NCBI RefSeq assembly: GCF_005116465.1
Contig: NZ_SWBM01000002.1
Location: 1-64,000, forward strand
DNA length: 64,000 bases
Source of the DNA: Robertmurraya kyonggiensis
GTDB taxonomy: Bacteria; Bacillota; Bacilli; Bacillales; Cytobacillaceae
Direction: 5' to 3'
The notes under the pieces are model-generated. The model saw only the letters and a list, made by a program, of their open reading frames with translations, was not told where the DNA came from and ran no database searches. Made by a program: the position numbers and the translations under genes. Shown piece after piece: positions 49,829 to 58,971 of the stretch (its first letter is position 1; every line of letters begins with the position of its first letter).

Positions 49829-50410
49829 ATGAAATATGGCTACGCGAGGGTAAGTACAACCCATCAGGATTTAGAAGTACAGCTGCAACAATTAAAAAAG
49901 GAAAACTGCGATCAAATTTTTTCTGAAAAATATACTGGTACAAATAAAAAGCGGGAAGAATTTCAAAATTTAATAAATCTCTTGCAAGAAGGAGACACAT
50001 TGGTGGTTACAAAATTAGACCGCTTTGCTCGGAGTACACAAGATGCTCTAGAAATCATTAAAGATTTATTTAATAGGAATATTAAGGTCCATGTACTAAA
50101 TATGGGCATTATTGAAAATACACCAACCGGTCGTCTAATTTTTACGATTTTTTCAGCCTTTGCTGAGTTTGAAAGAGATATGATTGTAGAACGAACCCAA
50201 GAAGGAAAAATGTTGGCCAAGCAGAATCCTGATTTCCGAGAGGGAAGACCAAAAAAATTTTCAAGGCAACAAATTAATCATGCCTTATCATTACTAGGAA
50301 ATCATTCGTATAAGCAAGTTGAAGATATGACAGGTATTTCAGTATCTACGCTTGTACGAGCTAACAAGAAAAAAAGGGCTGAGAAAATTATAGAAAAGGA
50401 ACTTATTTAA
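49829..50410 (+). CDS. small serine resolvase/invertase
   Basis: A 193-residue resolvase/invertase-family recombinase. The catalytic Ser is in YARVSTTHQ (residue 9), and the arginine motifs [10 protein letters not shown] and [13 protein letters not shown] are intact. A helix-turn-helix domain is visible as [26 protein letters not shown] 49829 has AGAGGTGG upstream. It reads toward the BREX operon. Such resolvases mark defence islands; it may act at the res-like region upstream. Confidence 0.9.
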   Translation: MKYGYARVSTTHQDLEVQLQQLKKENCDQIFSEKYTGTNKKREEFQNLINLLQEGDTLVVTKLDRFARSTQDALEIIKDLFNRNIKVHVLNMGIIENTPTGRLIFTIFSAFAEFERDMIVERTQEGKMLAKQNPDFREGRPKKFSRQQINHALSLLGNHSYKQVEDMTGISVSTLVRANKKKRAEKIIEKELI

Positions 50411-50564
50411 AAAGTACTATTGTACAGGTGTAAACAAATTTAATATAAACAAGTTAAGAAGTGAGAACTTCCGCTTGATTTGCTTATTAAATAATAAGTC
50501 AATTCATGTAAAATGGAAATGATAGATACGATTTACCGAGTGATTTTGAAACGAGGGATTTTTA

Positions 50565-51161
50565 ATGGAATATTCAGCTGGTTTTACGAGCGAAGGATGG
50601 TTCCAACAGGAAATTGAATATGTTTTAGACCAACTTCACAAAGGTTTTAGCCGCAAAGAAATAAGAAGTAAAGTAATTGAGGATAATGTTTTCTTGTTAA
50701 GAAGTGAGTCTGCTATTAGTAAAAGGTTTCAAATGGTTTATCGCAGAGCAAAGACATTATATCCAACATTATCTGATTACTATTTCAATGGCACCAATGC
50801 TGATCAAAAAGTACTGTTATTATATAGCTTCCTTAAATGTTATCGATATGCTTACGAAAATTTCTATGAATTGATTGTTTATCGATATCAACATAAGAAT
50901 GGAACTTTACAGGTCTCAGATATGAGTTTTTACATGGAAGAAAAGGAACAACAATCAGAGAAAATCGCAAATTGGCATATAGCTACAAAACAGAAAATCA
51001 ATAGTACACTTCTATTATTTTACAGAGAAAGTGGTATGATTGAATTATTGGAAGATGAGTATAAAGTCTCTCCTTTACATGTGAGTCAAGCTCTTAAACA
51101 GTATGCTGAAGAACAGGACACTTTGTTAAAAGCATTAATAACATTAAAGGCAGGTGGTTAA
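50565..51161 (+). CDS. brxA: BREX protein BrxA (DUF1819)
   Basis: The first gene of a BREX anti-phage operon. It has 198 residues, matching the usual roughly 200 of the DUF1819 family, small DNA-binding-like proteins. The start MEYSAGFTSEGWFQQEIEYVL and the helix-rich body fit. The order brxA-brxB-brxC-pglX-pglZ supports the call. AGGGA precedes the ATG. No WYL-type BrxR regulator is found upstream. Confidence 0.9.
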   Translation: MEYSAGFTSEGWFQQEIEYVLDQLHKGFSRKEIRSKVIEDNVFLLRSESAISKRFQMVYRRAKTLYPTLSDYYFNGTNADQKVLLLYSFLKCYRYAYENFYELIVYRYQHKNGTLQVSDMSFYMEEKEQQSEKIANWHIATKQKINSTLLLFYRESGMIELLEDEYKVSPLHVSQALKQYAEEQDTLLKALITLKAGG

Positions 51162-51163
51162 GA

Positions 51164-51706
51164 GTGACCATATATAAACGATTAGAACAATTGGAAGAAC
51201 GTATAAATGAAGAAGGTTTTACGACACCAAAAGGGATTGGCAGTGAAATTCCACATTTTGTTTTTGATTATCCGGCTGAAGATGAATTAACAGTACGTAC
51301 ATATGTTGAGGGATTATTAAAAAGAACTTCATTAAATATTAAAGAAATTAATCTTTTTGAATTTCTTATCAGTTTATTCGAAGAAGATCTACAAGAACTA
51401 ATCACTATTGCTGAAGAAGAGGGCTATGTGGAGCTTTCTCAAGCTATTCAAACTGTTTTAGAAGATCAAGATTTGTTGGTGAACGCATTCATTGAAAAAG
51501 CGGATAACGTGGAATTGATTTTTATAACAGGTGTAGGAACAGTACATCCATTTATTCGCTCAAGTCATTTACTTAAAAAACTATCTAACCATGCATTTAG
51601 AACACCGCTTATATTATTTTATCCGGGTTATTTTTCAGGAGTAGATTTACGTCTATTTAACAAATTCCGACATGAAGATGAATACCAAATTACAAGGATT
51701 TCATAA
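51164..51706 (+). CDS. brxB: BREX protein BrxB (DUF1788)
   Basis: The second BREX gene, of the DUF1788 family, 180 residues. The family pattern IFITGVGTVHPFIRSSHLL and PLILFYPGYFSG is clear. The GTG start lies 3 nt after brxA and AGGTGG precedes it, so the two are cotranscribed. Its role within BREX is not well defined in the literature I can recall. Confidence 0.92.
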   Translation: MTIYKRLEQLEERINEEGFTTPKGIGSEIPHFVFDYPAEDELTVRTYVEGLLKRTSLNIKEINLFEFLISLFEEDLQELITIAEEEGYVELSQAIQTVLEDQDLLVNAFIEKADNVELIFITGVGTVHPFIRSSHLLKKLSNHAFRTPLILFYPGYFSGVDLRLFNKFRHEDEYQITRIS

Positions 51707-51718
51707 GGAGTAGGAACA

Positions 51719-54700
51719 ATGATTATTAAAGAGATTTTTGATAAGAAAATTGACCGACCAATTAATGGTGTTGTGCAAGCAGGTCAAATTGATGATAATA
51801 CAATACAAACAGAATTAGAAGAATACGTTGTAACAACAGAAATCTTAGATAGCTTAAAAGGGTTTTATAAAAATTATGAGAAGGCTTATACAACTCCAAC
51901 CAAAAATGTTGGTGTGTGGATTTCTGGTTTCTTCGGTTCCGGTAAATCACATTTCCTCAAAATTCTATCATATTTATTGGATGGTAAGAAAGTAGGAAAT
52001 AAAACACCATATGAATACTTTAAAGATAAAATTTCTGATGTCGCACTTTTAGATACAATGTCTCGGATAGAATCAAAACCCTCAGATGCATTGTTATTTA
52101 ATGTTGGTTCTGAAGCTGGTGCTAGTGCAGCACGTGGAACGAAAGAAAGTATTATCGAAATTATCTTACGTATTTTTAATGAACATTTAGGCTATTCAAA
52201 TACGCTATGGGTAGCAGATTTTGAACGACAATTAGCAAGTGACCAAAAATACGATGCTTTTTGTTCTAAAATTGAAGAATTGTATAACGAAAACTGGCAA
52301 GATTTCCGTACTAAATTCCGCTTGAGGTATGCAAAAATTATTGCTGCGCTTTGTGAAATTGGCTATGAACAAGAAACAGCGGATTTCCTAGTAAAATCAG
52401 CACAAAAGGAATTTTCGATTTCAGCGGTTCAGTTAGGTGAGCTTGTTGCACAATATTGTAAATCTAAAGGCTCTGAATATCGCTTAATCTTTTTAATTGA
52501 TGAAGTTGGTCAATATATCGGTACAGACAATAACCTTATGCTTGATTTACAAAACGCTGTTGAAGAAATTGGTGCTGCTGCTATGGGACAAGCATGGATT
52601 GCTGTTACTTCTCAGGAAAAGATTAAAGACGTCTCTAATATGAATGCAGCCAATACAAAAGACTTTTCGAAAATTCAAGGAAGATTTGAAACACGGATTA
52701 ATTTATCGAGTTCAGATACAGACGAAGTTTTAAAACGTCGTTTATTAGAAAAGACAGAAACAGCTTCGAAAACATTAGAGTCCATTTTTGAACCGAATGA
52801 GCAATTAATTCGTAATCGCCTTTCTTTTGATAAAGATCGAACACAATATCGCTCAGGTTATCGTTCAACAAATGAGTTTGTTGAAACATATCCATTTGTA
52901 CCTTATCAAGTAGATTTATTGCAAGCTGTTTTAGAGAAGATTGGTATACATGGTGAAGGAAGTTCTTACGCTTCAAGAGGGGAACGTTCATTATTAAAAG
53001 CTTTCCAAGAAGCAGCGATTTTTAATGGCCAAGAAGAGTTAGGCAATTTAGTAACGATGGCGGAGTTTTATCCAACTATTCGTCAACATTTAGAATCAGC
53101 TATTGTACAGACGATTTCGAGAGCTGAAAACCGCGCAAAAAATTCGGAAGGTCTTGTTGAATATGATGTTGATGTATTAAAAGTATTGTATTTGATTAAA
53201 GGGATAGACCACATTAAAGCAACATCAAATAATATTTCAACACTTTTATTAGAGAGTATTCAGTCTGAAAAAAATGAACTTGTAATTAAAGAATCGTTAA
53301 ACCGTCTGGAGCAAACGATGTTTATTGAAAAACACGCAGACGGTACGTATTCATTCTTATCAGATGAAGAGCAAGAAATAAATAAAGAAATTCGTAACGT
53401 TGATGTTAATGCTATCAAAATTAAAGAAAGATTAGGTGATACATTTTTTGAGAAAATGTATCCAAACGCTAAATATAACTATCAAAAGGGAATGCTTTTT
53501 GATTACAATAAACGTTTTGATAATTATGCAAAAACAAATATGAAATATCCGTTAACAATGCAAGTCATTACGGGTGGGTTAACTCCTACAGAAGCCGCTT
53601 TACAGGCAATAGAAGGACAAATGGTAATTTATTTAAATGAGGAACTAATTGCTGAGGCAGAAGAAGCCATTCGTATTTCTGAACAGATTCGCCGTTATGT
53701 GAATTTAAAACGTAATCCAAGTACAACACAGGCGCAACATCGTATTTATGATTCGAAAATGGACAGTATTGGTGACTATGAGGTAAAGGCAGAAGAATTA
53801 TTACGAAGAGCTTGTGAAGAAGCAACAATCTTCATTCAAATGCAAGAGCGTACATTCCGAGGGAATTTTGAAAAGCAAGTATCAGATGCCTTTGATATGT
53901 TAATCCAAAGCACATACAAGTATTTAGAATACATTGATGAACCAATTCAGATGAAAACGTTCAAAGAACAATGGAGAAACCTAGCTGAGAAAGGTATTTC
54001 AAATGATTTACTAGGTGAAACAGGTAATGTAAAAGCTTATAACGAAGTATTACGCTATTTAGATGAACTCATTCGTATGCATCAGAAACCATCGTTAAAG
54101 GATTTTATTGATAAATATAATCAGGTCCCTTATGGCTGGAGTGACTACGATACCATTGGCATGGTCCTAGCTTTAATGCACTCCGGTAAAGTAAAATTAA
54201 TAATTGCTGATGAACACTTTACGCCAACAAGTTCACCTCAGTTTTATGATAAACTTGCTCGAACAACAGAGCGAGATAAAATACGTGTGATTCCCGAAAT
54301 TGAAGTGGATCCAAAAGTGCGTCGAGATTTCATTGGTTTATATAAAGATTTGTTTGGACGAATGGATATTGGGGATTCTTATCAAGAGTTCGCCAATGCA
54401 ATTCAAACTGCAGTTAAGAATTATCTTATCCAACCATTAGAGGGAATTGATGACCGTCGAAAGAAAACTATATCTTCTGAGTTTGCTTATCCTGAAGGAG
54501 CAAAAATTAGTTCTTTAAAAATTGATATTCTCCGATTAACACAAATTCGGGAACCAGAACAACTTGTAAAGGCATTTATTGATGCGGAGGATGATTTATA
54601 CGATTGGCAAGATGCGATTGAACAGTTAGTTGGTTTCTATCTAAAAGCACCAATTGAACGGTTTGATGAAGCAGTATCGTTTTTAAATAAAGCTCAAAAT

Positions 54701-55306
54701 GATTTACGTTATACTCAATCACAGAAGGTAAATCTGTTAAAGAAAAACATTACCGACATTTTAACCAAAGCATCACCATATAATGAAATTCCGCAATTGC
54801 CTAGTTTAATTGAAAACCTTGACCAAGCAATCCAAGAAGAAGTAACAGAACAAAAACAAGGGCTTGCAAGTCAAATTACACAATTAGAGAAAAAACTAGA
54901 TGATTTGAAAGATTATTATTCAAATAACGATATTGTTTTAGCTTTAATTAATGATAAGATGCAACAATTCAAGGCGTTACAGCAAGAAATTCTAGGCAGC
55001 AATAGTTTGATTACCATTCAGATGAATTTATCAAAATTACGTTCGGTTACCGAATCAATTCAAATAGAGGCGAAACAGAAAGAGGAAGAGTTAAATCGAC
55101 AAGCTAAAGTAACTCCATCCACTCCGGATGCACCTCCTATTGTTGTACGTGAAAAAGGAACAAAAATTATTTCTTCAAGCCAATTAAAAAATATGATTTC
55201 ACACACAAGTATCGAAACACAGTCTGACTTAGATGCTGTACTAGCAGAGTTACGAACACAGTTATTAAAAGAACTAAAAGAAAATATTTTAAAAATTGAA
55301 TTGTAG
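51719..55306 (+). CDS. brxC: BREX ATPase BrxC
   Basis: A large ATPase essential for BREX defence. It has 1195 residues, typical for the family. The Walker A motif GFFGSGKSHFLK lies at about 70-81 and Walker B LIFLIDEVGQ at 256-265. A long coiled coil near 1075-1130 precedes the C-terminus. AAGGAGTAGG precedes the ATG, 12 bp after brxB. pglX follows 46 bp later. Confidence 0.95.
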   Translation: MIIKEIFDKKIDRPINGVVQAGQIDDNTIQTELEEYVVTTEILDSLKGFYKNYEKAYTTPTKNVGVWISGFFGSGKSHFLKILSYLLDGKKVGNKTPYEYFKDKISDVALLDTMSRIESKPSDALLFNVGSEAGASAARGTKESIIEIILRIFNEHLGYSNTLWVADFERQLASDQKYDAFCSKIEELYNENWQDFRTKFRLRYAKIIAALCEIGYEQETADFLVKSAQKEFSISAVQLGELVAQYCKSKGSEYRLIFLIDEVGQYIGTDNNLMLDLQNAVEEIGAAAMGQAWIAVTSQEKIKDVSNMNAANTKDFSKIQGRFETRINLSSSDTDEVLKRRLLEKTETASKTLESIFEPNEQLIRNRLSFDKDRTQYRSGYRSTNEFVETYPFVPYQVDLLQAVLEKIGIHGEGSSYASRGERSLLKAFQEAAIFNGQEELGNLVTMAEFYPTIRQHLESAIVQTISRAENRAKNSEGLVEYDVDVLKVLYLIKGIDHIKATSNNISTLLLESIQSEKNELVIKESLNRLEQTMFIEKHADGTYSFLSDEEQEINKEIRNVDVNAIKIKERLGDTFFEKMYPNAKYNYQKGMLFDYNKRFDNYAKTNMKYPLTMQVITGGLTPTEAALQAIEGQMVIYLNEELIAEAEEAIRISEQIRRYVNLKRNPSTTQAQHRIYDSKMDSIGDYEVKAEELLRRACEEATIFIQMQERTFRGNFEKQVSDAFDMLIQSTYKYLEYIDEPIQMKTFKEQWRNLAEKGISNDLLGETGNVKAYNEVLRYLDELIRMHQKPSLKDFIDKYNQVPYGWSDYDTIGMVLALMHSGKVKLIIADEHFTPTSSPQFYDKLARTTERDKIRVIPEIEVDPKVRRDFIGLYKDLFGRMDIGDSYQEFANAIQTAVKNYLIQPLEGIDDRRKKTISSEFAYPEGAKISSLKIDILRLTQIREPEQLVKAFIDAEDDLYDWQDAIEQLVGFYLKAPIERFDEAVSFLNKAQNDLRYTQSQKVNLLKKNITDILTKASPYNEIPQLPSLIENLDQAIQEEVTEQKQGLASQITQLEKKLDDLKDYYSNNDIVLALINDKMQQFKALQQEILGSNSLITIQMNLSKLRSVTESIQIEAKQKEEELNRQAKVTPSTPDAPPIVVREKGTKIISSSQLKNMISHTSIETQSDLDAVLAELRTQLLKELKENILKIEL

Positions 55307-55352
55307 ACATTGGAAGGGGCTTCCCTTCCTTTGTTGTAATGAGGTGGAAAAA

Positions 55353-58300
55353 GTGAACAAAACGGAATTGAAAAACTTTGCTATTCAATCACGTCGTCAA
55401 TTAATCGATCAAGTAAAAACAAAGGCACTAATGTACGGTATTGACGAAAAGAATGATTTAGAAATTCAAGAGCAATTTGGGCAATTAATGATTAATGATA
55501 AGCCATATCCTCTTTATATGAAACCAGCATTCAACTCATTAAAAAATCAGCTTAAACAAAAAGGGTATAAGCAGTTAGTTGAAGAGGTTGCCTATACATG
55601 GTTTAACCGTATTATTGCCATTCGTTATATGGAAGTACATGATTACTTACCTGAAAAAGTAAATGTTTTGTCAAGTAGTTTAGGACGAGTAGATCCTGAT
55701 ATCTTATTTGAATATGAAACAATGGATTTACCAGTAAAACAAGAAGAAATTCGTGAATTATTAGATGCAGGGGATACAGAAGGTGCATATCGCAAGTTGT
55801 TTATTTCACAATGTAATACATTAAACAGTATTTTGCCATTCCTATTTGAACAAATTCAAGATTATACGGAGCTTTTACTACCAGACTTTCTACTTGATGC
55901 AGAATCAGTCATTAAGGTACTAGTTCAAAATGATGAATTAACGAATAGTTTTGATGAAATTGAAGTGATTGGTTGGTTGTATCAATATTACATCGCGGAA
56001 GAAAAGGATCGAGTATTTGCGCAAAAAAGCAAATATAAAAAAGAGGAAATTCCTTTTGCAACTCAACTCTTTACACCAAAGTGGATCGTGCAGTATATGG
56101 TACAGAACTCACTTGGACGCTACTGGACTGAGGCACATCGAGAAGATGAAGATTTAATCAGTAATTGGGAATACTTCATAAAGCATGAAGAAGAGGATTT
56201 TCACGAGAAAATTGCTCCATATGTGAATAAAGAGTTAAGAGTAGAGGATATTAAGCTACTTGATCCTGCAATGGGGAGTGGACATATCTTAGTTTATGCG
56301 TTTGAAGTATTCCATCAGATTTATGAAAAGTGTGGGTATCCAGAACGTGAAATTCCACGATTAATCATAGAAAACAATTTATACGGATTAGATATAGATG
56401 ATCGAGCCTATCAATTAGCAGCATTTGCAGTAGTTATGAAGGCGGCATCTTATTCTCGTCGATTTTTGCGTAGTGTTGAACGAGAAGGCATTCAATTAAA
56501 TTTAGCATCCATACAGGAAACGAATTATATTTCAGACAGCGTGATCGCGTATATTGCTCAGGAAGATGCGGGAGAGCGATATTACCAAGTAAAAGCATTC
56601 TTTGACCAATACCACAATGCTAAAACATATGGTTCGTTAATTAATATTACAGAACGGGATATCACATTTATTGAAGAACGGTTAGAACATTTTGAAAATA
56701 ACCCTGTAGAAGATTTATTTTTTGCAGAACAACATAATATAGCAAAAGAAGTATTGCCAGCAATAGTTCAGCAAACGAAAATTATGCGGAATGAATATGA
56801 TGTTGTCGTGATGAATCCGCCGTATATGGGTAACAATTGGATGAACCAAGATATGTCAAAATTTCTACAAGATTTTTATAAAGATTCTAAATCAGATTTA
56901 TTCGCAGTTTTTATGGAAAAATCCTATCTGAAAAAAGAAATAGGGATTGTATCTATGATCACAATGGAGTCATGGATGTTTTTAAATAGTTTTGAAAAAT
57001 TAAGAGAAAACATTTTAAAAAATAATACTATTATTAATTTAGTACATCTTCCATATGACGGTAAAGGTAGAACTAGTTTAGGAATTAACTTTGGTACGAG
57101 TGTATTTGTCTTTAGAAATAGTTTAATCAAAGATTATTCAGGAATTTATCAATGCATCAAATATAATGAAATCGATAGTGAAGGTATTCCTTTAAATTTC
57201 CCAACTATAAATGATAGATTTGCATTGTTTAACCAAGAAAATGCCTTCAAATTCCCCAATATTAAAATTGCATATTGGGCTAGTAAAGAAGTCATAAATA
57301 TTTTTAGTGAATATCAAACTATAAATGATATTGCATTTCCTAGATTAGGTATGGCAACTGCAGACAATAATAAATTTTTACGTATGTGGTATGAGTGTAA
57401 TTTTAATAAATTAGGTTTGAATATAAGTTCACGTGAAGAAGCTAAGGCTTCTAAGAAAAAATGGTTCCCTTATAATAAGGGGGGTGAATATAGAAAATGG
57501 TATGGAAATATAGAATATGTTGTAAATTGGGAAAATGATGGAGAGAGTATAAGGAATTTTAAAGATCATAATGGTAAAGTCAGATCTCATAATTATAATT
57601 TAGATTTTATTTTTAAGGAAGGTATCACATGGTCTGCACTTACATCTGGGAAATTTAGCGCACGATTTAGTCCAAAAGGTTTCTTGTTTGATAATGCTGG
57701 ATCTTCTTGTTTTGTGGAAGATACTTTCGTATTAAAATATATACTTGCTATATTATCATCCAGCATTGTGGAATTCTTACTACCATTTATTAATCCTACG
57801 ATGAATTATCAGCCGGGTACAATAGGTGCTTTGCCTATAGTTATCCCTGATGACAATGAAATTGAGACGATTAACTTATACGTAGATGAAGCAATTTCTA
57901 TATCAAGAGAAGATTGGAATTTAAATGAAACTTCGTGGGAGTTTATAAAAAATCCTATTATTAGTTATAATTCAAAATATATTAATGAAAATTATTTGGA
58001 ATATCAGAACGAACTTTCAAATCGAATAGAAGCATTAAAAAATATAGAAGAAAAAATCAATAATAAACTGATAGACATTTATCAGTTAAATAATGAATTG
58101 TCTACTCAAGACGATTCAATAAAATTAAGTTTGTATTGCGCAAACAAATTGAAAGATTCAAGGAATTTTTTATCTTATTTTATTGGTTGTTTATTAGGTC
58201 GTTACTCATTAGATGTAGAAGGGCTAGTATTTGCGGATGGAAATTGGGATAATAGTAAGTACACTTCATTTAAGCCAAATCCTAGTAGTATAATTCATAT

Positions 58301-58880
58301 TACAGAATCGCCCTATTTTGAAAATGATATTATTCTACGTTTACGTGAATTCCTTGCAACTGCATTTTCTCCAGATACAGTGGACGAAAATATGCAATGG
58401 CTTGCTGAAGCTCTCGAAATGAAAAAAGGGGAAGATGCGGAAACACGTTTACGTCGTTATTTCTTAGATGAGTTTTTTGCAGACCATTGTAAGATGTACC
58501 AAAAACGTCCGATTTATTGGTTGGTGGATTCAGGTAAGCATAAGGGATTGCGTACACTGATTTATATGCATCGATACCAACCAAATACAATGGCAACAAT
58601 CCGTTTTGAGCATTTGCAGGAGATTCAAGCGAAGTATCAAAATGAAATTAATGATTTAGAAAACCGATTAGTGAATCCAAACTTATCAGCAAGTGAGAAA
58701 AAAAAGCTAACAGCAGAAAAAACTTCTTTTGAAAAGAAAATGGATGAGCTACGGGAATTTGATAAGCGTTTAGCTGAAATTGCTAACGAAGAGATTGAAA
58801 TTGATCTAGACGATGGTGTGAAAGTGAACTATGAGAAGTTCTATCGTGGTGGTAAAGGTGTATTAGCGAAGATTAAATAA
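55353..58880 (+). CDS. pglX: BREX adenine-specific DNA methyltransferase PglX
   Basis: A methyltransferase that makes N6-methyladenine in host DNA to mark self. It has 1175 residues. Motif I DPAMGSGHILVYAFE lies at 304-318 and motif IV NPPYMGNN at 488-495. The N-terminal domain and the long C-terminal target-recognition part fit PglX. GTG 55353 is used because GAGGTGG lies 5 nt upstream. A longer frame starts 19 residues earlier without support. The middle third has different, lysine/asparagine-rich composition, which may be a recombined target-recognition region. Confidence 0.94.
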   Translation: MNKTELKNFAIQSRRQLIDQVKTKALMYGIDEKNDLEIQEQFGQLMINDKPYPLYMKPAFNSLKNQLKQKGYKQLVEEVAYTWFNRIIAIRYMEVHDYLPEKVNVLSSSLGRVDPDILFEYETMDLPVKQEEIRELLDAGDTEGAYRKLFISQCNTLNSILPFLFEQIQDYTELLLPDFLLDAESVIKVLVQNDELTNSFDEIEVIGWLYQYYIAEEKDRVFAQKSKYKKEEIPFATQLFTPKWIVQYMVQNSLGRYWTEAHREDEDLISNWEYFIKHEEEDFHEKIAPYVNKELRVEDIKLLDPAMGSGHILVYAFEVFHQIYEKCGYPEREIPRLIIENNLYGLDIDDRAYQLAAFAVVMKAASYSRRFLRSVEREGIQLNLASIQETNYISDSVIAYIAQEDAGERYYQVKAFFDQYHNAKTYGSLINITERDITFIEERLEHFENNPVEDLFFAEQHNIAKEVLPAIVQQTKIMRNEYDVVVMNPPYMGNNWMNQDMSKFLQDFYKDSKSDLFAVFMEKSYLKKEIGIVSMITMESWMFLNSFEKLRENILKNNTIINLVHLPYDGKGRTSLGINFGTSVFVFRNSLIKDYSGIYQCIKYNEIDSEGIPLNFPTINDRFALFNQENAFKFPNIKIAYWASKEVINIFSEYQTINDIAFPRLGMATADNNKFLRMWYECNFNKLGLNISSREEAKASKKKWFPYNKGGEYRKWYGNIEYVVNWENDGESIRNFKDHNGKVRSHNYNLDFIFKEGITWSALTSGKFSARFSPKGFLFDNAGSSCFVEDTFVLKYILAILSSSIVEFLLPFINPTMNYQPGTIGALPIVIPDDNEIETINLYVDEAISISREDWNLNETSWEFIKNPIISYNSKYINENYLEYQNELSNRIEALKNIEEKINNKLIDIYQLNNELSTQDDSIKLSLYCANKLKDSRNFLSYFIGCLLGRYSLDVEGLVFADGNWDNSKYTSFKPNPSSIIHITESPYFENDIILRLREFLATAFSPDTVDENMQWLAEALEMKKGEDAETRLRRYFLDEFFADHCKMYQKRPIYWLVDSGKHKGLRTLIYMHRYQPNTMATIRFEHLQEIQAKYQNEINDLENRLVNPNLSASEKKKLTAEKTSFEKKMDELREFDKRLAEIANEEIEIDLDDGVKVNYEKFYRGGKGVLAKIK

Positions 58881-58889
58881 ATAATCATG

Positions 58890-58920
58890 GCCTTCTTACT
58901 TTTGTAAGGAGGCTTGTTTC
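58890..58920 (+). terminator. pglX 3' hairpin
   Basis: GCCTTCTTAC and GTAAGGAGGC form a 10-bp stem (one G-U) with a T loop, followed by TTGTTTC. Likely partial terminator or attenuator before pglZ. Confidence 0.6.
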
Positions 58921-58971
58921 ATATTAAGGTATAATACATATTATTAGTAATATTCATAATGAGGTGACACA

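Noticed and set aside
57428..57441. GTTCACGTGAAGAA in pglX as another parS
   Set aside because: The core matches but the outer bases do not form the 16-bp palindrome.
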